Assembly: GCF_019880545.1 (NCBI RefSeq)
Contig: NZ_JAINVW010000003.1
Coordinates: forward strand, 434,001-498,000
Source: Flagellimonas meishanensis
GTDB lineage: Bacteria; Bacteroidota; Bacteroidia; Flavobacteriales; Flavobacteriaceae
Length of the DNA stretch: 64,000 bases
Direction: 5' to 3'
Shown here: in pieces, positions 16,533 to 25,303 of the stretch
Layout: every line of letters begins with the position of its first letter
Position numbering within the stretch: position 1 is the stretch's first letter
The notes under the pieces: generated by a model
The model's input: only the letters and a program-made list of their open reading frames with translations
Databases searched by the model: none
Told to the model about the DNA's origin: nothing
Program-made: the position numbers and the translations under genes

Positions 16533-17627
16533 ATGAAAGCCGGTATAGTAGGATTGCCCAACGTAGGAAAATCGACTCTTTTCAATTGTTTATCCAACGC
16601 GAAAGCACAGAGTGCCAATTTCCCATTTTGTACCATTGAGCCCAATATTGGGGTAGTTAACGTTCCCGATGCCCGTTTGGAAAAACTGGAAGAGCTGGTA
16701 AAACCGGAGCGCGTTGTGCCCGCCACCGTTGAGATTGTGGATATAGCAGGTCTGGTGAAGGGAGCAAGCAAGGGGGAAGGACTTGGCAACCAATTTTTGG
16801 GCAACATCAGGGAAACTGACGCCATTCTGCACGTTCTCCGTTGTTTTGATGATGACAATGTGGTCCATGTGGATGGTTCCGTTAATCCAATACGGGATAA
16901 GGAGACCATAGACATGGAGCTCCAATTGAAGGACTTGGAGAGTTTGGAGAAAAAACTGGACAAGGTGAAACGGGCAGCCAAAACTGGAAACAAAGAGGCA
17001 CAAAAGGAAGAAGCAGTGCTTTTGAAGCTAAAGGAAGGTTTGGAAGCCGGTATTTCCGTTCGGGCCATTGAAATTGGAAAAGACGATAGAGCGGACTATG
17101 TGAAACCCATGCAGTTGATCACGGACAAACCGGTAATGTATGTCTGTAATGTGGATGAGGCATCGGCCGTGAATGGCAATGCGTATGTGGAAAAAGTGAA
17201 AGAGGCCGTTGCCAACGAAAATGCGGAGGTTATATTTTTGGCGGTTGGGACAGAGGCTGACATCACGGAATTGGATACGTATGAGGAACGCCAAATGTTT
17301 TTGGAAGACCTTGGGCTTTCAGAACCAGGTTCGGCAAAATTGATCCGTGGCGCTTACCGCTTGCTCAACTTGGATACCTATTTTACCGCAGGAGTAAAGG
17401 AAGTCAGGGCATGGACCATCCCAGTTGGCGCCACCGCCCCCCAAGCTGCGGGCGTGATCCATACCGATTTTGAAAAAGGATTTATTCGTGCAGAGGTCAT
17501 TTCGTATGATGATTATGTCAAGTATGGAAGTGAGGCCAAAGTAAAAGAAGCTGGCCGTATGCGAGTGGAAGGGAAAGAATATGTAGTGCAGGATGGTGAT
17601 GTGATGCATTTTAGGTTTAATGTTTAA
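16533..17627 (+). CDS. ychF: Redox-regulated ATPase YchF (OLA1 family)
   Basis: A 364-residue Obg-family P-loop NTPase. The G1 loop GLPNVGKS is at residues 7-14, the switch region DIAGLVKGAS follows, and NVDE replaces the usual NKxD, the change that makes YchF prefer ATP over GTP. A helical insertion lies in the middle and a TGS domain at the C-terminus (about 280-364). The protein binds ribosomes and is linked to translation quality and oxidative-stress responses. It is a single-gene unit. Confidence 0.97.
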   Translation: MKAGIVGLPNVGKSTLFNCLSNAKAQSANFPFCTIEPNIGVVNVPDARLEKLEELVKPERVVPATVEIVDIAGLVKGASKGEGLGNQFLGNIRETDAILHVLRCFDDDNVVHVDGSVNPIRDKETIDMELQLKDLESLEKKLDKVKRAAKTGNKEAQKEEAVLLKLKEGLEAGISVRAIEIGKDDRADYVKPMQLITDKPVMYVCNVDEASAVNGNAYVEKVKEAVANENAEVIFLAVGTEADITELDTYEERQMFLEDLGLSEPGSAKLIRGAYRLLNLDTYFTAGVKEVRAWTIPVGATAPQAAGVIHTDFEKGFIRAEVISYDDYVKYGSEAKVKEAGRMRVEGKEYVVQDGDVMHFRFNV

Positions 17628-17805
17628 TTATTTCAACCTGAATCCTCTGATTTTCTCTATTTATTGAAGCAAATTCTTTTTCTTATTGGTTGGACGTCGG
17701 ACATCAGATGTCAGATATTGGAAATCTGGCCGTTCAAATCTCGTTTCTAACATCTGGAACCTATATCAACAGCAGTTGTTGATTACTTTCTTAGCCGTTT
17801 ACTTT

Positions 17806-17813
17806 TATTTTTG
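17806..17813 (+). promoter_or_regulatory. -7 promoter box before parE
   Basis: TATTTTTG matches TAnnTTTG exactly, 39 bases before the parE ATG. No good -33 element is seen at the expected spacing. Confidence 0.5.
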
Positions 17814-17852
17814 CCCCTAAATTTTATATTAGCAAGGATTAACCCTTAACTC

Positions 17853-19712
17853 ATGGCAGAAACCCAATATACCGAGGATAACATCCGTTCGCTGGATTGG
17901 AAGGAGCATATCCGTATGCGCCCCGGGATGTATATTGGTAAACTGGGCGATGGTTCTTCCGCTGATGATGGCATTTACATCTTACTCAAGGAAGTCATAG
18001 ATAACTGTATCGATGAGTTTGTCATGGGGGCCGGAAAAACCATAGAGATCAACATTAAGGACAACTTGGTCCATGTCCGAGATTTTGGTCGTGGCATCCC
18101 ACTGGGAAAAGTGGTGGACGTGGTTTCCAAAATGAATACGGGCGGAAAGTACGATACCCGTGCCTTTAAAAAATCAGTGGGGTTGAATGGGGTAGGGACA
18201 AAGGCCGTCAATGCGCTTTCCACGTATTTTAGGGTCGAGTCCAATCGCGATGGAAAATCCATGGCCGCCGAGTTTGAAACCGGGAACTTGGTCAATGAAG
18301 AGCTATTGGATGAATCTTCAAGACGCAGGGGAACCAAGGTAAGTTTCACACCGGACGAATCCATCTTCAAAAAATATAAATACCGAAACGAGTATGTGGA
18401 ACGCATGCTCAAGAACTACGTATACCTAAATCCTGGCCTTACCATTGTCTTCAATGGTGAAAAGTTCCATTCAGAAAATGGTCTGCGGGATTTGTTGGAG
18501 GACAACAATAACGAAGAAGACTTTTTGTATCCCATTATCCACTTAAAGGGAGAGGATATTGAAGTGGCCATAACCCATAGCAGAACACAGTACAGTGAGG
18601 AATATCATTCCTTTGTGAATGGGCAGCACACTACCCAAGGGGGTACCCACCAAGCGGCCTTTCGGGAAGCCGTTGTGAAGACCATCCGTGATTTTTATGG
18701 AAAGAATTATGACCCATCGGATATAAGAAAATCGATCATCTCCGCTGTTTCCATTAAAGTGATGGAACCGGTTTTTGAAAGTCAGACCAAGACCAAATTG
18801 GGATCCACGGACATGGGAGGTGATTTACCTACGGTGCGTACCTACATCAATGATTTCTTAGGGAAGCATTTGGACAACTATCTCCATAAAAACCCTGAAA
18901 CCGCGGAAGCACTCCAACGTAAGATCGTTCAGGCCGAAAAAGAGCGTAAGGAACTTTCAGGAATCCGTAAACTGGCAAGGGAACGGGCAAAAAAAGCGAG
19001 TCTGCACAACAAAAAGCTCAGGGATTGCAGGATACACCTCCAGGATATGAAAAAGGACAGAAGGTTGGAGTCAACCCTATTTATAACCGAGGGAGATTCC
19101 GCCTCAGGATCTATAACCAAATCCAGGGATGTCAACACCCAGGCCGTATTCAGCCTACGTGGAAAACCATTGAATTCCTATGGCATGTCCAAGAAGATTG
19201 TTTATGAAAATGAGGAGTTCAATCTTTTGCAAGCTGCGCTCAATATTGAGGAATCCATGGAAGATCTTCGGTACAACAATATCGTTATCGCTACGGATGC
19301 CGATGTGGACGGCATGCACATTAGGCTACTGCTGATTACCTTCTTTTTGCAGTTTTTCCCGGAATTGATCAAGGAGAATCATTTATATATCCTTCAAACG
19401 CCCTTATTTCGGGTACGCAACAAGAAGGAGACCATCTATTGCTATAGCGAGGAAGAAAAACGTGAGGCCATACAAAAACTCACTGGAAAACCAGAAATTA
19501 CAAGGTTTAAGGGATTAGGTGAGATTTCACCGGACGAGTTCAAACACTTCATTGGAGATGATATCCGGTTGGAGCCTGTGATGCTGGACAAAGCGATGAG
19601 TATAGATAATCTATTGGAGTTCTACATGGGAAAAAACACTCCTGATCGACAGGAATTCATCATCAATAACCTTAAAGTAGAACTTGACTTGGTAGAAGAA
19701 AACCAACTGTAA
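17853..19712 (+). CDS. parE: DNA topoisomerase IV subunit B
   Basis: A 619-residue type II topoisomerase ATPase subunit. The GHKL ATPase domain fills residues 1-220 ([31 protein letters not shown]), then the transducer domain, then a TOPRIM domain with TEGDSASGS and the metal-binding DADVDGMH. Its short length and pairing with a ParC-type subunit 24 bases downstream favour topoisomerase IV over gyrase. The complex decatenates daughter chromosomes. Confidence 0.95.
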   Translation: MAETQYTEDNIRSLDWKEHIRMRPGMYIGKLGDGSSADDGIYILLKEVIDNCIDEFVMGAGKTIEINIKDNLVHVRDFGRGIPLGKVVDVVSKMNTGGKYDTRAFKKSVGLNGVGTKAVNALSTYFRVESNRDGKSMAAEFETGNLVNEELLDESSRRRGTKVSFTPDESIFKKYKYRNEYVERMLKNYVYLNPGLTIVFNGEKFHSENGLRDLLEDNNNEEDFLYPIIHLKGEDIEVAITHSRTQYSEEYHSFVNGQHTTQGGTHQAAFREAVVKTIRDFYGKNYDPSDIRKSIISAVSIKVMEPVFESQTKTKLGSTDMGGDLPTVRTYINDFLGKHLDNYLHKNPETAEALQRKIVQAEKERKELSGIRKLARERAKKASLHNKKLRDCRIHLQDMKKDRRLESTLFITEGDSASGSITKSRDVNTQAVFSLRGKPLNSYGMSKKIVYENEEFNLLQAALNIEESMEDLRYNNIVIATDADVDGMHIRLLLITFFLQFFPELIKENHLYILQTPLFRVRNKKETIYCYSEEEKREAIQKLTGKPEITRFKGLGEISPDEFKHFIGDDIRLEPVMLDKAMSIDNLLEFYMGKNTPDRQEFIINNLKVELDLVEENQL

Positions 19713-19736
19713 ACCATAAAAATATAGCCCTTCTGA

Positions 19737-22352
19737 ATGGAAGAGAACGAAGAACTGAATGATGAAGGTTTAGAAAACCAGGATGCGCTCACCAAGGTGA
19801 CCGGCATGTACAAGGACTGGTTTTTGGACTACGCTTCCTATGTTATTTTGGAACGCGCGGTTCCCGCCATTGAGGATGGGTTCAAACCGGTGCAGCGTAG
19901 GATAATGCATGCGCTTAAGGAGCTGGATGACGGCCGGTACAACAAAGTGGCCAACGTGGTAGGGCACACCATGCAATACCATCCACACGGTGATGCCAGT
20001 ATTGCCGATGCCATGGTCCAGATTGGACAAAAAGACTTACTTATCGATGCCCAGGGGAACTGGGGCAATATTTTGACGGGCGATGGTGCTGCAGCATCAA
20101 GATATATAGAAGCCCGATTGTCCAAGTTTGCCTTGGAAGTCGTTTTTAGCCCAAAGATCACGGAGTGGCAACTCTCGTATGATGGTAGAAAAAAAGAACC
20201 CGTAAACCTTCCCGTCAAGTTTCCTTTGTTATTGGCGCAGGGAGCAGAAGGGATTGCCGTGGGGCTTTCCACCAAAATTCTTCCTCACAATTTCAATGAG
20301 TTGATCGATGCATCGATAAAACATCTGAAAGGCCAGCGTTTTAAGTTATACCCCGACTTTCCAACTGCGGGGATCATCGATGTCACAAATTATAATGATG
20401 GTCTGCGAGGGGGCAAGATCAGGGTCAGGGCAAAGATTTCCACTTTGGACAGGAGTACGTTGGTCATCAACGAAATTCCTTACGGCACCAACACATCCTC
20501 TTTAATAGATTCCATTCTCAAGGCCAATGACAAGGGGAAAATCAAAATCAAAAAAATAGAGGACAATACCGCAGCAGAGGTAGAAATATTGGTGCATTTA
20601 CCCAGTGGTATTTCCCCGGACAAGACCATAGATGCGCTGTATGCCTTCACCGCCTGCGAATCTTCCATCTCACCTTTGGGATGCATCATAGAGGATAACA
20701 AACCCCTGTTCATCGGCGTTACTGAAATGCTGGAGCGCTCTACTGAAAATACCGTTGAATTGCTCAAGGCGGAACTCGAAATCCAATTGGGGGAACTGGA
20801 GGAGCAGTGGCATTTTGCTTCTTTGGAGCGCATCTTTATTGAAAACAGAATCTACCGCGACATTGAGGAAGAAGAAACCTGGGAAGGGGTAATCGCAGCT
20901 ATTGACAAAGGCCTAAAGCCCCATATCCAACACCTCAAAAGAGCTGTTACCGAAGAAGATATTGTACGGTTGACCGAAATCCGTATCAAACGAATTTCCA
21001 AGTTTGACCTGGATAAGGCCCAACAACTCATCGAGAGCTTGGAAGACCGTATCTCCCAGACCAAGCATCATTTGGAGCACCTTGTAGTGTATGCCATTGA
21101 TTATTTTAAAGAGCTCAAAAAGAAATATGGCAATGGGCGTGAGCGAAAATCGGAAATAAGGATTTTTGACGATATTGAGGCCACCAAGGTCGTTATCCGC
21201 AATACCAAACTATATGTGAACAGGGAGGAAGGCTTTATTGGAACCTCGCTCCGGAAGGATGAATACGTTACCGATTGCAGTGACATCGATGACATCATCG
21301 TCTTCACCAAGACCGGCGATATGATGGTCACCAAGGTGGACTCCAAGACCTTTGTTGGAAAAAACATCATCCATGTGAGTGTGTTCAAGAAAAAGGACAA
21401 GCGTACCATTTACAACATGATATACAAGGATGGGAAAGGCGGTCCAAGCTATATTAAAAGGTTTAATGTGACCGGAATAACCAGGGACAAGATGTATCAG
21501 TTGGGAGGGGAAAAGGCCTCATCCGAAGTATTGTATTTTTCGGCCAATCCCAATGGGGAAGCCGAGGTCGTCACGATATTGTTAAGGCAATCCGGAAGCA
21601 TCAAAAAATTGAAATGGGACCTCGATTTTGCGGATGTTCTTATTAAGGGAAGGGCATCAAAAGGAAATCTGGTCACCAAATATGCCGTAAAGCGAATCGA
21701 ACTTAAAGAGAAAGGCGTCTCCACCTTAAAGCCGAGAAAAATTTGGTTTGATGATGTCGTGGGCCGCCTAAATGTGGATGGAAGAGGGGAGCTTCTGGGA
21801 GATTTTAAGGGAGATGACCTGTTGTTGGTGGTAGAACAGAGCGGAAAAGTAAAAACAGTGCCCCCGGACCTGCTTACCCGTTTTAATGAGGATATGATCG
21901 TTTTGGAGAAATGGAATCCGAGAAAACCCATATCAGTGGTCCATTATGAAGGTGAAAAAGAACGGTACTATGTCAAGCGGTTTTTGATTGAAAATCCCAA
22001 TAAGGAAGATCTGGTCGTTTCCGAACATCCCAAATCATTCATGGAACTGGTTTCAACAGATTGGAGACCACGCATTGAAATCGAATTTATCAAGCCGAGG
22101 GGCAAGGATGCAAAACCAAACCAAGAGGTAGACCTTGAAAATTTCATTGCTGTGAAGGGCATAAGGGCAATTGGGAACCAATTGACCTCCGAAAAGGTGA
22201 AAAGCATTAATGCGCTGGACTCATTGCCCTTTGAGGAGCCGAAGGAACAAATTCCAGAGGAAATTGAGGTGGTGGATGAGGAATCCGTCGATGGAACTGA
22301 TGGCCCATCCACATCAAAAGAGAAGGGTTCCGACCAACCCACTTTGTTTTAA
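19737..22352 (+). CDS. parC: DNA topoisomerase IV subunit A
   Basis: An 871-residue breakage-reunion subunit. The catalytic tyrosine is Tyr123 in AASRYIE, preceded by the winged-helix segment typical of GyrA/ParC (ERAVPAIEDGFKPVQRR near residue 40). A coiled-coil tower spans roughly 350-450 and a C-terminal beta-pinwheel about 500-800. The last 50 residues are an acidic low-complexity tail. It forms the holoenzyme with ParE, encoded just upstream in the same operon. Confidence 0.95.
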   Translation: MEENEELNDEGLENQDALTKVTGMYKDWFLDYASYVILERAVPAIEDGFKPVQRRIMHALKELDDGRYNKVANVVGHTMQYHPHGDASIADAMVQIGQKDLLIDAQGNWGNILTGDGAAASRYIEARLSKFALEVVFSPKITEWQLSYDGRKKEPVNLPVKFPLLLAQGAEGIAVGLSTKILPHNFNELIDASIKHLKGQRFKLYPDFPTAGIIDVTNYNDGLRGGKIRVRAKISTLDRSTLVINEIPYGTNTSSLIDSILKANDKGKIKIKKIEDNTAAEVEILVHLPSGISPDKTIDALYAFTACESSISPLGCIIEDNKPLFIGVTEMLERSTENTVELLKAELEIQLGELEEQWHFASLERIFIENRIYRDIEEEETWEGVIAAIDKGLKPHIQHLKRAVTEEDIVRLTEIRIKRISKFDLDKAQQLIESLEDRISQTKHHLEHLVVYAIDYFKELKKKYGNGRERKSEIRIFDDIEATKVVIRNTKLYVNREEGFIGTSLRKDEYVTDCSDIDDIIVFTKTGDMMVTKVDSKTFVGKNIIHVSVFKKKDKRTIYNMIYKDGKGGPSYIKRFNVTGITRDKMYQLGGEKASSEVLYFSANPNGEAEVVTILLRQSGSIKKLKWDLDFADVLIKGRASKGNLVTKYAVKRIELKEKGVSTLKPRKIWFDDVVGRLNVDGRGELLGDFKGDDLLLVVEQSGKVKTVPPDLLTRFNEDMIVLEKWNPRKPISVVHYEGEKERYYVKRFLIENPNKEDLVVSEHPKSFMELVSTDWRPRIEIEFIKPRGKDAKPNQEVDLENFIAVKGIRAIGNQLTSEKVKSINALDSLPFEEPKEQIPEEIEVVDEESVDGTDGPSTSKEKGSDQPTLF

Positions 22353-22355
22353 GAC

Positions 22356-22385
22356 ATTATTTCCCTACTTTAACCGGGAAGTAAT
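22356..22385 (+). terminator. Hairpin after parC
   Basis: ATTATTTCCC pairs with GGGAAGTAAT (10 pairs, one G-T) around a 10-base loop directly after the parC stop. There is no T-run, so it could be a 3'-end stabilising hairpin rather than an intrinsic terminator. Confidence 0.4.
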
Positions 22386-22435
22386 TGACCAGCGCACATT
22401 AAAAATACACTAACCCCATTATAGCATAAGCATTT

Positions 22436-23392
22436 ATGGATCTTACAAACCCACTGGTATACGGTGTACCGGTATTTATTGCCTTTATTTTACTTGAACT
22501 TACTTACAGTAAGACCCATGGAGATGATCACCTATATAACTGGAAGGATTTGGCTGCCAGCGGATTTATGGGCATTGGGTCGGCTCTTCTAGGGCCTTTG
22601 TTCAAAGTAATTTTTGCCATTGTCCTTTTTGAATCCGTATATGAGCTTTGTAACCCGATTGTGGATGGAGTGCGGGAAAACTTTTTGGGGCATCAATCTT
22701 TTGGTTATGCCTGGTATATTTGGCTTTTGTGCCAACTGGCGGATGATTTTACCTATTATTGGTTCCACAGGGCCAATCATGAAATCCGTATCCTTTGGGC
22801 GGCCCATATCGTGCACCATTCCTCGGACAACTTTAATCTGGGCACTGCCGTGCGCAACGGATGGTTCACTATTTTGTACAAACCTCTTTTTTATATGTGG
22901 ATGCCCGCAATCGGCTTTCCTCCGGAAATGGTAGTGGTCTGTTTGGGCATTGAGGCTTTGTGGCAATTTCAGCTGCACTCGGTATATGTTCCCAAATTGG
23001 GCTTTTTGGAAAAGATTTTTAACACCCATACCATGCACCAGGTGCACCATGCACAAAACGTGGAATATTTGGATAAGAACCATGGTGGCTTCCTGAACAT
23101 ATTTGATAAATTGTTCGGAACCTGGAAAGAATTGGACGATACCATTGATGTGAAATACGGGGTTATCCATTCTCCACAGTCCTACAACCCGGTTACCATA
23201 CTTACGCATGAGTTCAAGGATATTTGGAAGGATGTCAAAAAATCGAGTAAACTATCGCACAAGCTGATGTACATATTTGGCCCACCGGGGTGGAGCCACG
23301 ACGGAAGCACGCTGACGGTGCGACAACAGCAACAACTTCAGGAAAAACACAAGGAACTACATCCCGACTTGGCTTTTCAAAGGCCTAATTAA
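22436..23392 (+). CDS. Sterol desaturase / fatty acid hydroxylase family membrane protein
   Basis: A 318-residue integral membrane di-iron enzyme candidate. The histidine clusters HRANH, HIVHH and HQVHH match the HxxxH, HxxHH pattern of the fatty acid hydroxylase superfamily. Hydrophobic segments lie near residues 5-22, 40-65, 85-105 and 140-165. The substrate in bacteria is usually unknown; lipid hydroxylation is likely. It follows parC by about 80 bases and its last 8 bases overlap the convergent terC-type gene. Confidence 0.88.
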   Translation: MDLTNPLVYGVPVFIAFILLELTYSKTHGDDHLYNWKDLAASGFMGIGSALLGPLFKVIFAIVLFESVYELCNPIVDGVRENFLGHQSFGYAWYIWLLCQLADDFTYYWFHRANHEIRILWAAHIVHHSSDNFNLGTAVRNGWFTILYKPLFYMWMPAIGFPPEMVVVCLGIEALWQFQLHSVYVPKLGFLEKIFNTHTMHQVHHAQNVEYLDKNHGGFLNIFDKLFGTWKELDDTIDVKYGVIHSPQSYNPVTILTHEFKDIWKDVKKSSKLSHKLMYIFGPPGWSHDGSTLTVRQQQQLQEKHKELHPDLAFQRPN

Positions 23393-24209
23393 TGGGTTTG
23401 TCCTCGGCGAGGTCATCATTTTTATTGGTGTTCCTTCGCATTCTAAGATCCAAAAACTCTACCATTAAAGAGAAAGTGATGGCAAAGTAGAGGTATCCTT
23501 TTGGAATGGCGCCAATTTCATTATCAAAAACCACCAAGTGTGATAAGTGGGCCGCTTCGGTTATCAACATAAATCCAATCAAGATCAAAAAGGAAAGTCC
23601 CAACACCTGAATGGATGGGTGCTTGTTCACAAAATCCCCGACCGGATTTGCAAAAAGCATCATGATGATCACGGATACAACGACTGCCGTGACCATAAGA
23701 ATAAGCGCATCGGTTGGATTGGGAGAAATCCCGTTGGTCATCCCAATGGCCGTTAAAATGGAATCAAAGGAAAACACAATGTTGATCACGGTTATCTGGA
23801 TTATGGCATTTGTTAACGACGAAGACCTGGATTTGGTTACTTCCCGCTCATCATGACCGCGATCTTCAACCTTTTCATGGATCTCCTTCGTGCTTTTATA
23901 CAATAAAAAGAGGCCTCCCAAAAACAAAATTACCGCTTGCCAACTAATGCCGCCGGTAATCCAGGATTCATCAATGACCAAAAAAGGCTTTTTCATCCGC
24001 GTTAGCCAAGTGATTCCGAACAGCAGCAAGATTCGCATACCCATGGCCAGGACCAACCCAAGATTGGTCGCTTTTTTTCTATCCTTTTTTTCAAGCTTGC
24101 CAGCGGCAATGGAAATGAAGATGATATTGTCTATGCCAAGGATGATTTCCAAAAAGGTCAAGGTCAATAAGGCCATCCAGGCATCTGGGCTGGTAAAGAT
24201 TTCAAACAT
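23385..24209 (-). CDS. TerC family integral membrane protein
   Basis: A 274-residue protein with about seven membrane segments and the TerC hallmarks GIDNIIF (near residue 25) and FSFDSI (near 150), whose acidic residues lie in the membrane and are thought to handle metal ions, probably manganese efflux. A charged loop (EDRGHDEREVTKSR) separates the two halves. The C-terminus is hydrophilic and runs 8 bases into the convergent hydroxylase gene. The small lipoprotein gene at 24212 is directly upstream in the same direction. Confidence 0.92.
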   Translation of the reverse strand: MFEIFTSPDAWMALLTLTFLEIILGIDNIIFISIAAGKLEKKDRKKATNLGLVLAMGMRILLLFGITWLTRMKKPFLVIDESWITGGISWQAVILFLGGLFLLYKSTKEIHEKVEDRGHDEREVTKSRSSSLTNAIIQITVINIVFSFDSILTAIGMTNGISPNPTDALILMVTAVVVSVIIMMLFANPVGDFVNKHPSIQVLGLSFLILIGFMLITEAAHLSHLVVFDNEIGAIPKGYLYFAITFSLMVEFLDLRMRRNTNKNDDLAEDKPIN

Positions 24210-24211
24210 GG

Positions 24212-24589
24212 TCAGTGTATTTTGTATGCGGTTCCCTTAAATTTTCTTTTGTCGCCTATGGCGTTGTATTCAAATGTATAAGAAGAATCCGAGGTAGTCA
24301 ATATTTTTATGTGTATTGATTTTTCCTCAGCCTTATTTTTTGGATTCAAGTTCTTGAGCACGTATTCGCAATCGTTGATCCATCGAATGGAGGAAGTATC
24401 CCGATGGCCCTCGAAATTATCCACCTCCCTGTCCTCCGCGCGTTCAAACGTGGTCGTTTTTTCCTTCCCATCAACAATTGCGGTAAACGAAAACCTTCCC
24501 GTTTTGAAGTCCGAACAATTCCTGACCGGGGGCTGTTCGCAAGAAATATGGGCAAGGATAAGTGCCAGTATTATAATAAATCTCATCAT
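24212..24589 (-). CDS. Small conserved lipoprotein (often mislabelled topoisomerase IV)
   Basis: A 125-residue lipoprotein: signal with lipobox HISC at residue 17, then a compact domain containing NCSDFKTGRF, EGHRDTSSIRWINDCEY and LKNLNPKNKAEEKSIHIKIL. As I recall, near-identical flavobacterial proteins are labelled DNA topoisomerase IV in databases, evidently because of proximity to parE/parC; nothing in the sequence supports that. The function is unknown. Two adjacent ATGs (24589, 24586) could start it. Its stop is two bases from the TerC start, so the two are co-transcribed. Confidence 0.8.
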   Translation of the reverse strand: MMRFIIILALILAHISCEQPPVRNCSDFKTGRFSFTAIVDGKEKTTTFERAEDREVDNFEGHRDTSSIRWINDCEYVLKNLNPKNKAEEKSIHIKILTTSDSSYTFEYNAIGDKRKFKGTAYKIH

Positions 24590-24628
24590 GGACGCAAGGT
24601 AAGAGGTTGCACGTAGTGATGCAAATGG

Positions 24629-25021
24629 CTATTGACTTTTTGTGTGATAGTATTCAAAGGTGCCATCATCGTACACAACAAATATTTTTATGGGGGTGGC
24701 GGAAGTCTTTCTTTTTGCTTTGGATGTATCGAGTTCAATCTGATGTGATTCCACTTCGAATGTATCTTTAATAATGTTCGGGGCAGGGGAAGTGGTTTTA
24801 TCCTCCGCAGGAAAGCTTCCCTTTCCGTTCAACAGCCAATACAAATTCACTTCCGGATAAGTTTTCACAAGCTTCATAACAAAATCCAGACTTGGTTTGT
24901 TTCTTCCGCTCAACACATGTGAGACACTGGAACGCTGTACGCCAATGCTGTCGGCAAACACTGAAACGGTATGTCCGTAGTGTTCCATTATGGTCTGAAG
25001 TCTGGAGACAATTGAATCCAT
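24629..25021 (-). CDS. XRE-family (Cro/CI-like) transcriptional regulator
   Basis: A 130-residue regulator. Residues 1-70 form a helix-turn-helix domain (VFADSIGVQRSSVSHVLSGR is the recognition part), followed by the GKGSFP turn and a flexible linker, and a C-terminal segment ending KIFVVYDDGTFEYY. The protein faces an M14 peptidase gene across 280 bases that hold several TTACAnnTGTAA palindromes, one of them directly against its own start codon, which suggests autorepression. No phage genes are nearby. Confidence 0.88.
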   Translation of the reverse strand: MDSIVSRLQTIMEHYGHTVSVFADSIGVQRSSVSHVLSGRNKPSLDFVMKLVKTYPEVNLYWLLNGKGSFPAEDKTTSPAPNIIKDTFEVESHQIELDTSKAKRKTSATPIKIFVVYDDGTFEYYHTKSQ

Positions 25022-25033
25022 TTACAAATGTAA
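25022..25033. promoter_or_regulatory. Operator-like palindrome at the XRE start codon
   Basis: TTACAAATGTAA has the form TTACA-N2-TGTAA and abuts the XRE start codon (ATG at 25021). A repressor bound here would block elongation or translation of its own gene. Confidence 0.55.
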
Positions 25034-25045
25034 ATGATTTATATT

Positions 25046-25053
25046 CAAATATA
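25046..25053 (-). promoter_or_regulatory. -7 promoter box of the XRE gene
   Basis: CAAATATA on the plus strand is TATATTTG on the minus strand, an exact TAnnTTTG, 24 bases before the ATG. The operator at 25022-25033 lies just downstream of the predicted start of transcription. Confidence 0.5.
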
Positions 25054-25221
25054 CCAAAATCCAACAGTACATTCAGAAAATATGTTTATCAACAATCAAT
25101 TTACTTACTGTGACTATTTATATAATAGTACATAAAACACTGTTTATTAGTGTGTTATTATATGTAAATGATTATGTAAGGTTTTTTGGTGACAAATGTG
25201 TAAAATGGCCTTAGATGACAA

Positions 25222-25233
25222 TTACAAATGTTA
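25222..25233. promoter_or_regulatory. Operator-like palindrome, copy 2
   Basis: TTACAAATGTTA, one mismatch from TTACA-N2-TGTAA. It lies 21 bases before copy 3. Confidence 0.5.
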
Positions 25234-25253
25234 CTGATTGAACACAATGTGTG

Positions 25254-25265
25254 TTACATTTGTAA
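25254..25265. promoter_or_regulatory. Operator-like palindrome, copy 3, overlapping a promoter box
   Basis: TTACATTTGTAA is an exact TTACA-N2-TGTAA. It contains TACATTTG, a perfect plus-strand TAnnTTTG, and its TTTG is a possible -33 element for the box in copy 4. ACACAATGTGT (25242-25252), another palindrome, abuts it. Confidence 0.55.
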
Positions 25266-25277
25266 TCAATCGATATG

Positions 25278-25289
25278 TTACTTTTGTAA
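25278..25289. promoter_or_regulatory. Operator-like palindrome, copy 4, overlapping the peptidase -7 box
   Basis: TTACTTTTGTAA, one mismatch from the palindrome, contains TACTTTTG, an exact -7 box 17 bases before the peptidase ATG at 25304. Repressor binding here would directly exclude RNA polymerase. Confidence 0.55.
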
Positions 25290-25303
25290 ACAACGCTTAT
25301 GAT

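Noticed and set aside
17735..17750. GTTCAAATC looks like a tRNA T-loop
   Set aside because: Flanking bases cannot form the T-stem and no anticodon or acceptor arm is present.
24605..24611. GGTTGCA as a fourth ECF -35 element
   Set aside because: No TGTCT/AGACA at 15 bases' distance.
24629..25021. XRE regulator as a prophage repressor
   Set aside because: No integrase, structural or replication phage genes nearby; flanking genes are conserved chromosomal ones.
25238..25303. Upstream in-frame start for the M14 peptidase
   Set aside because: The extension would be encoded by two operator/promoter elements and does not fit a signal peptide or the family.
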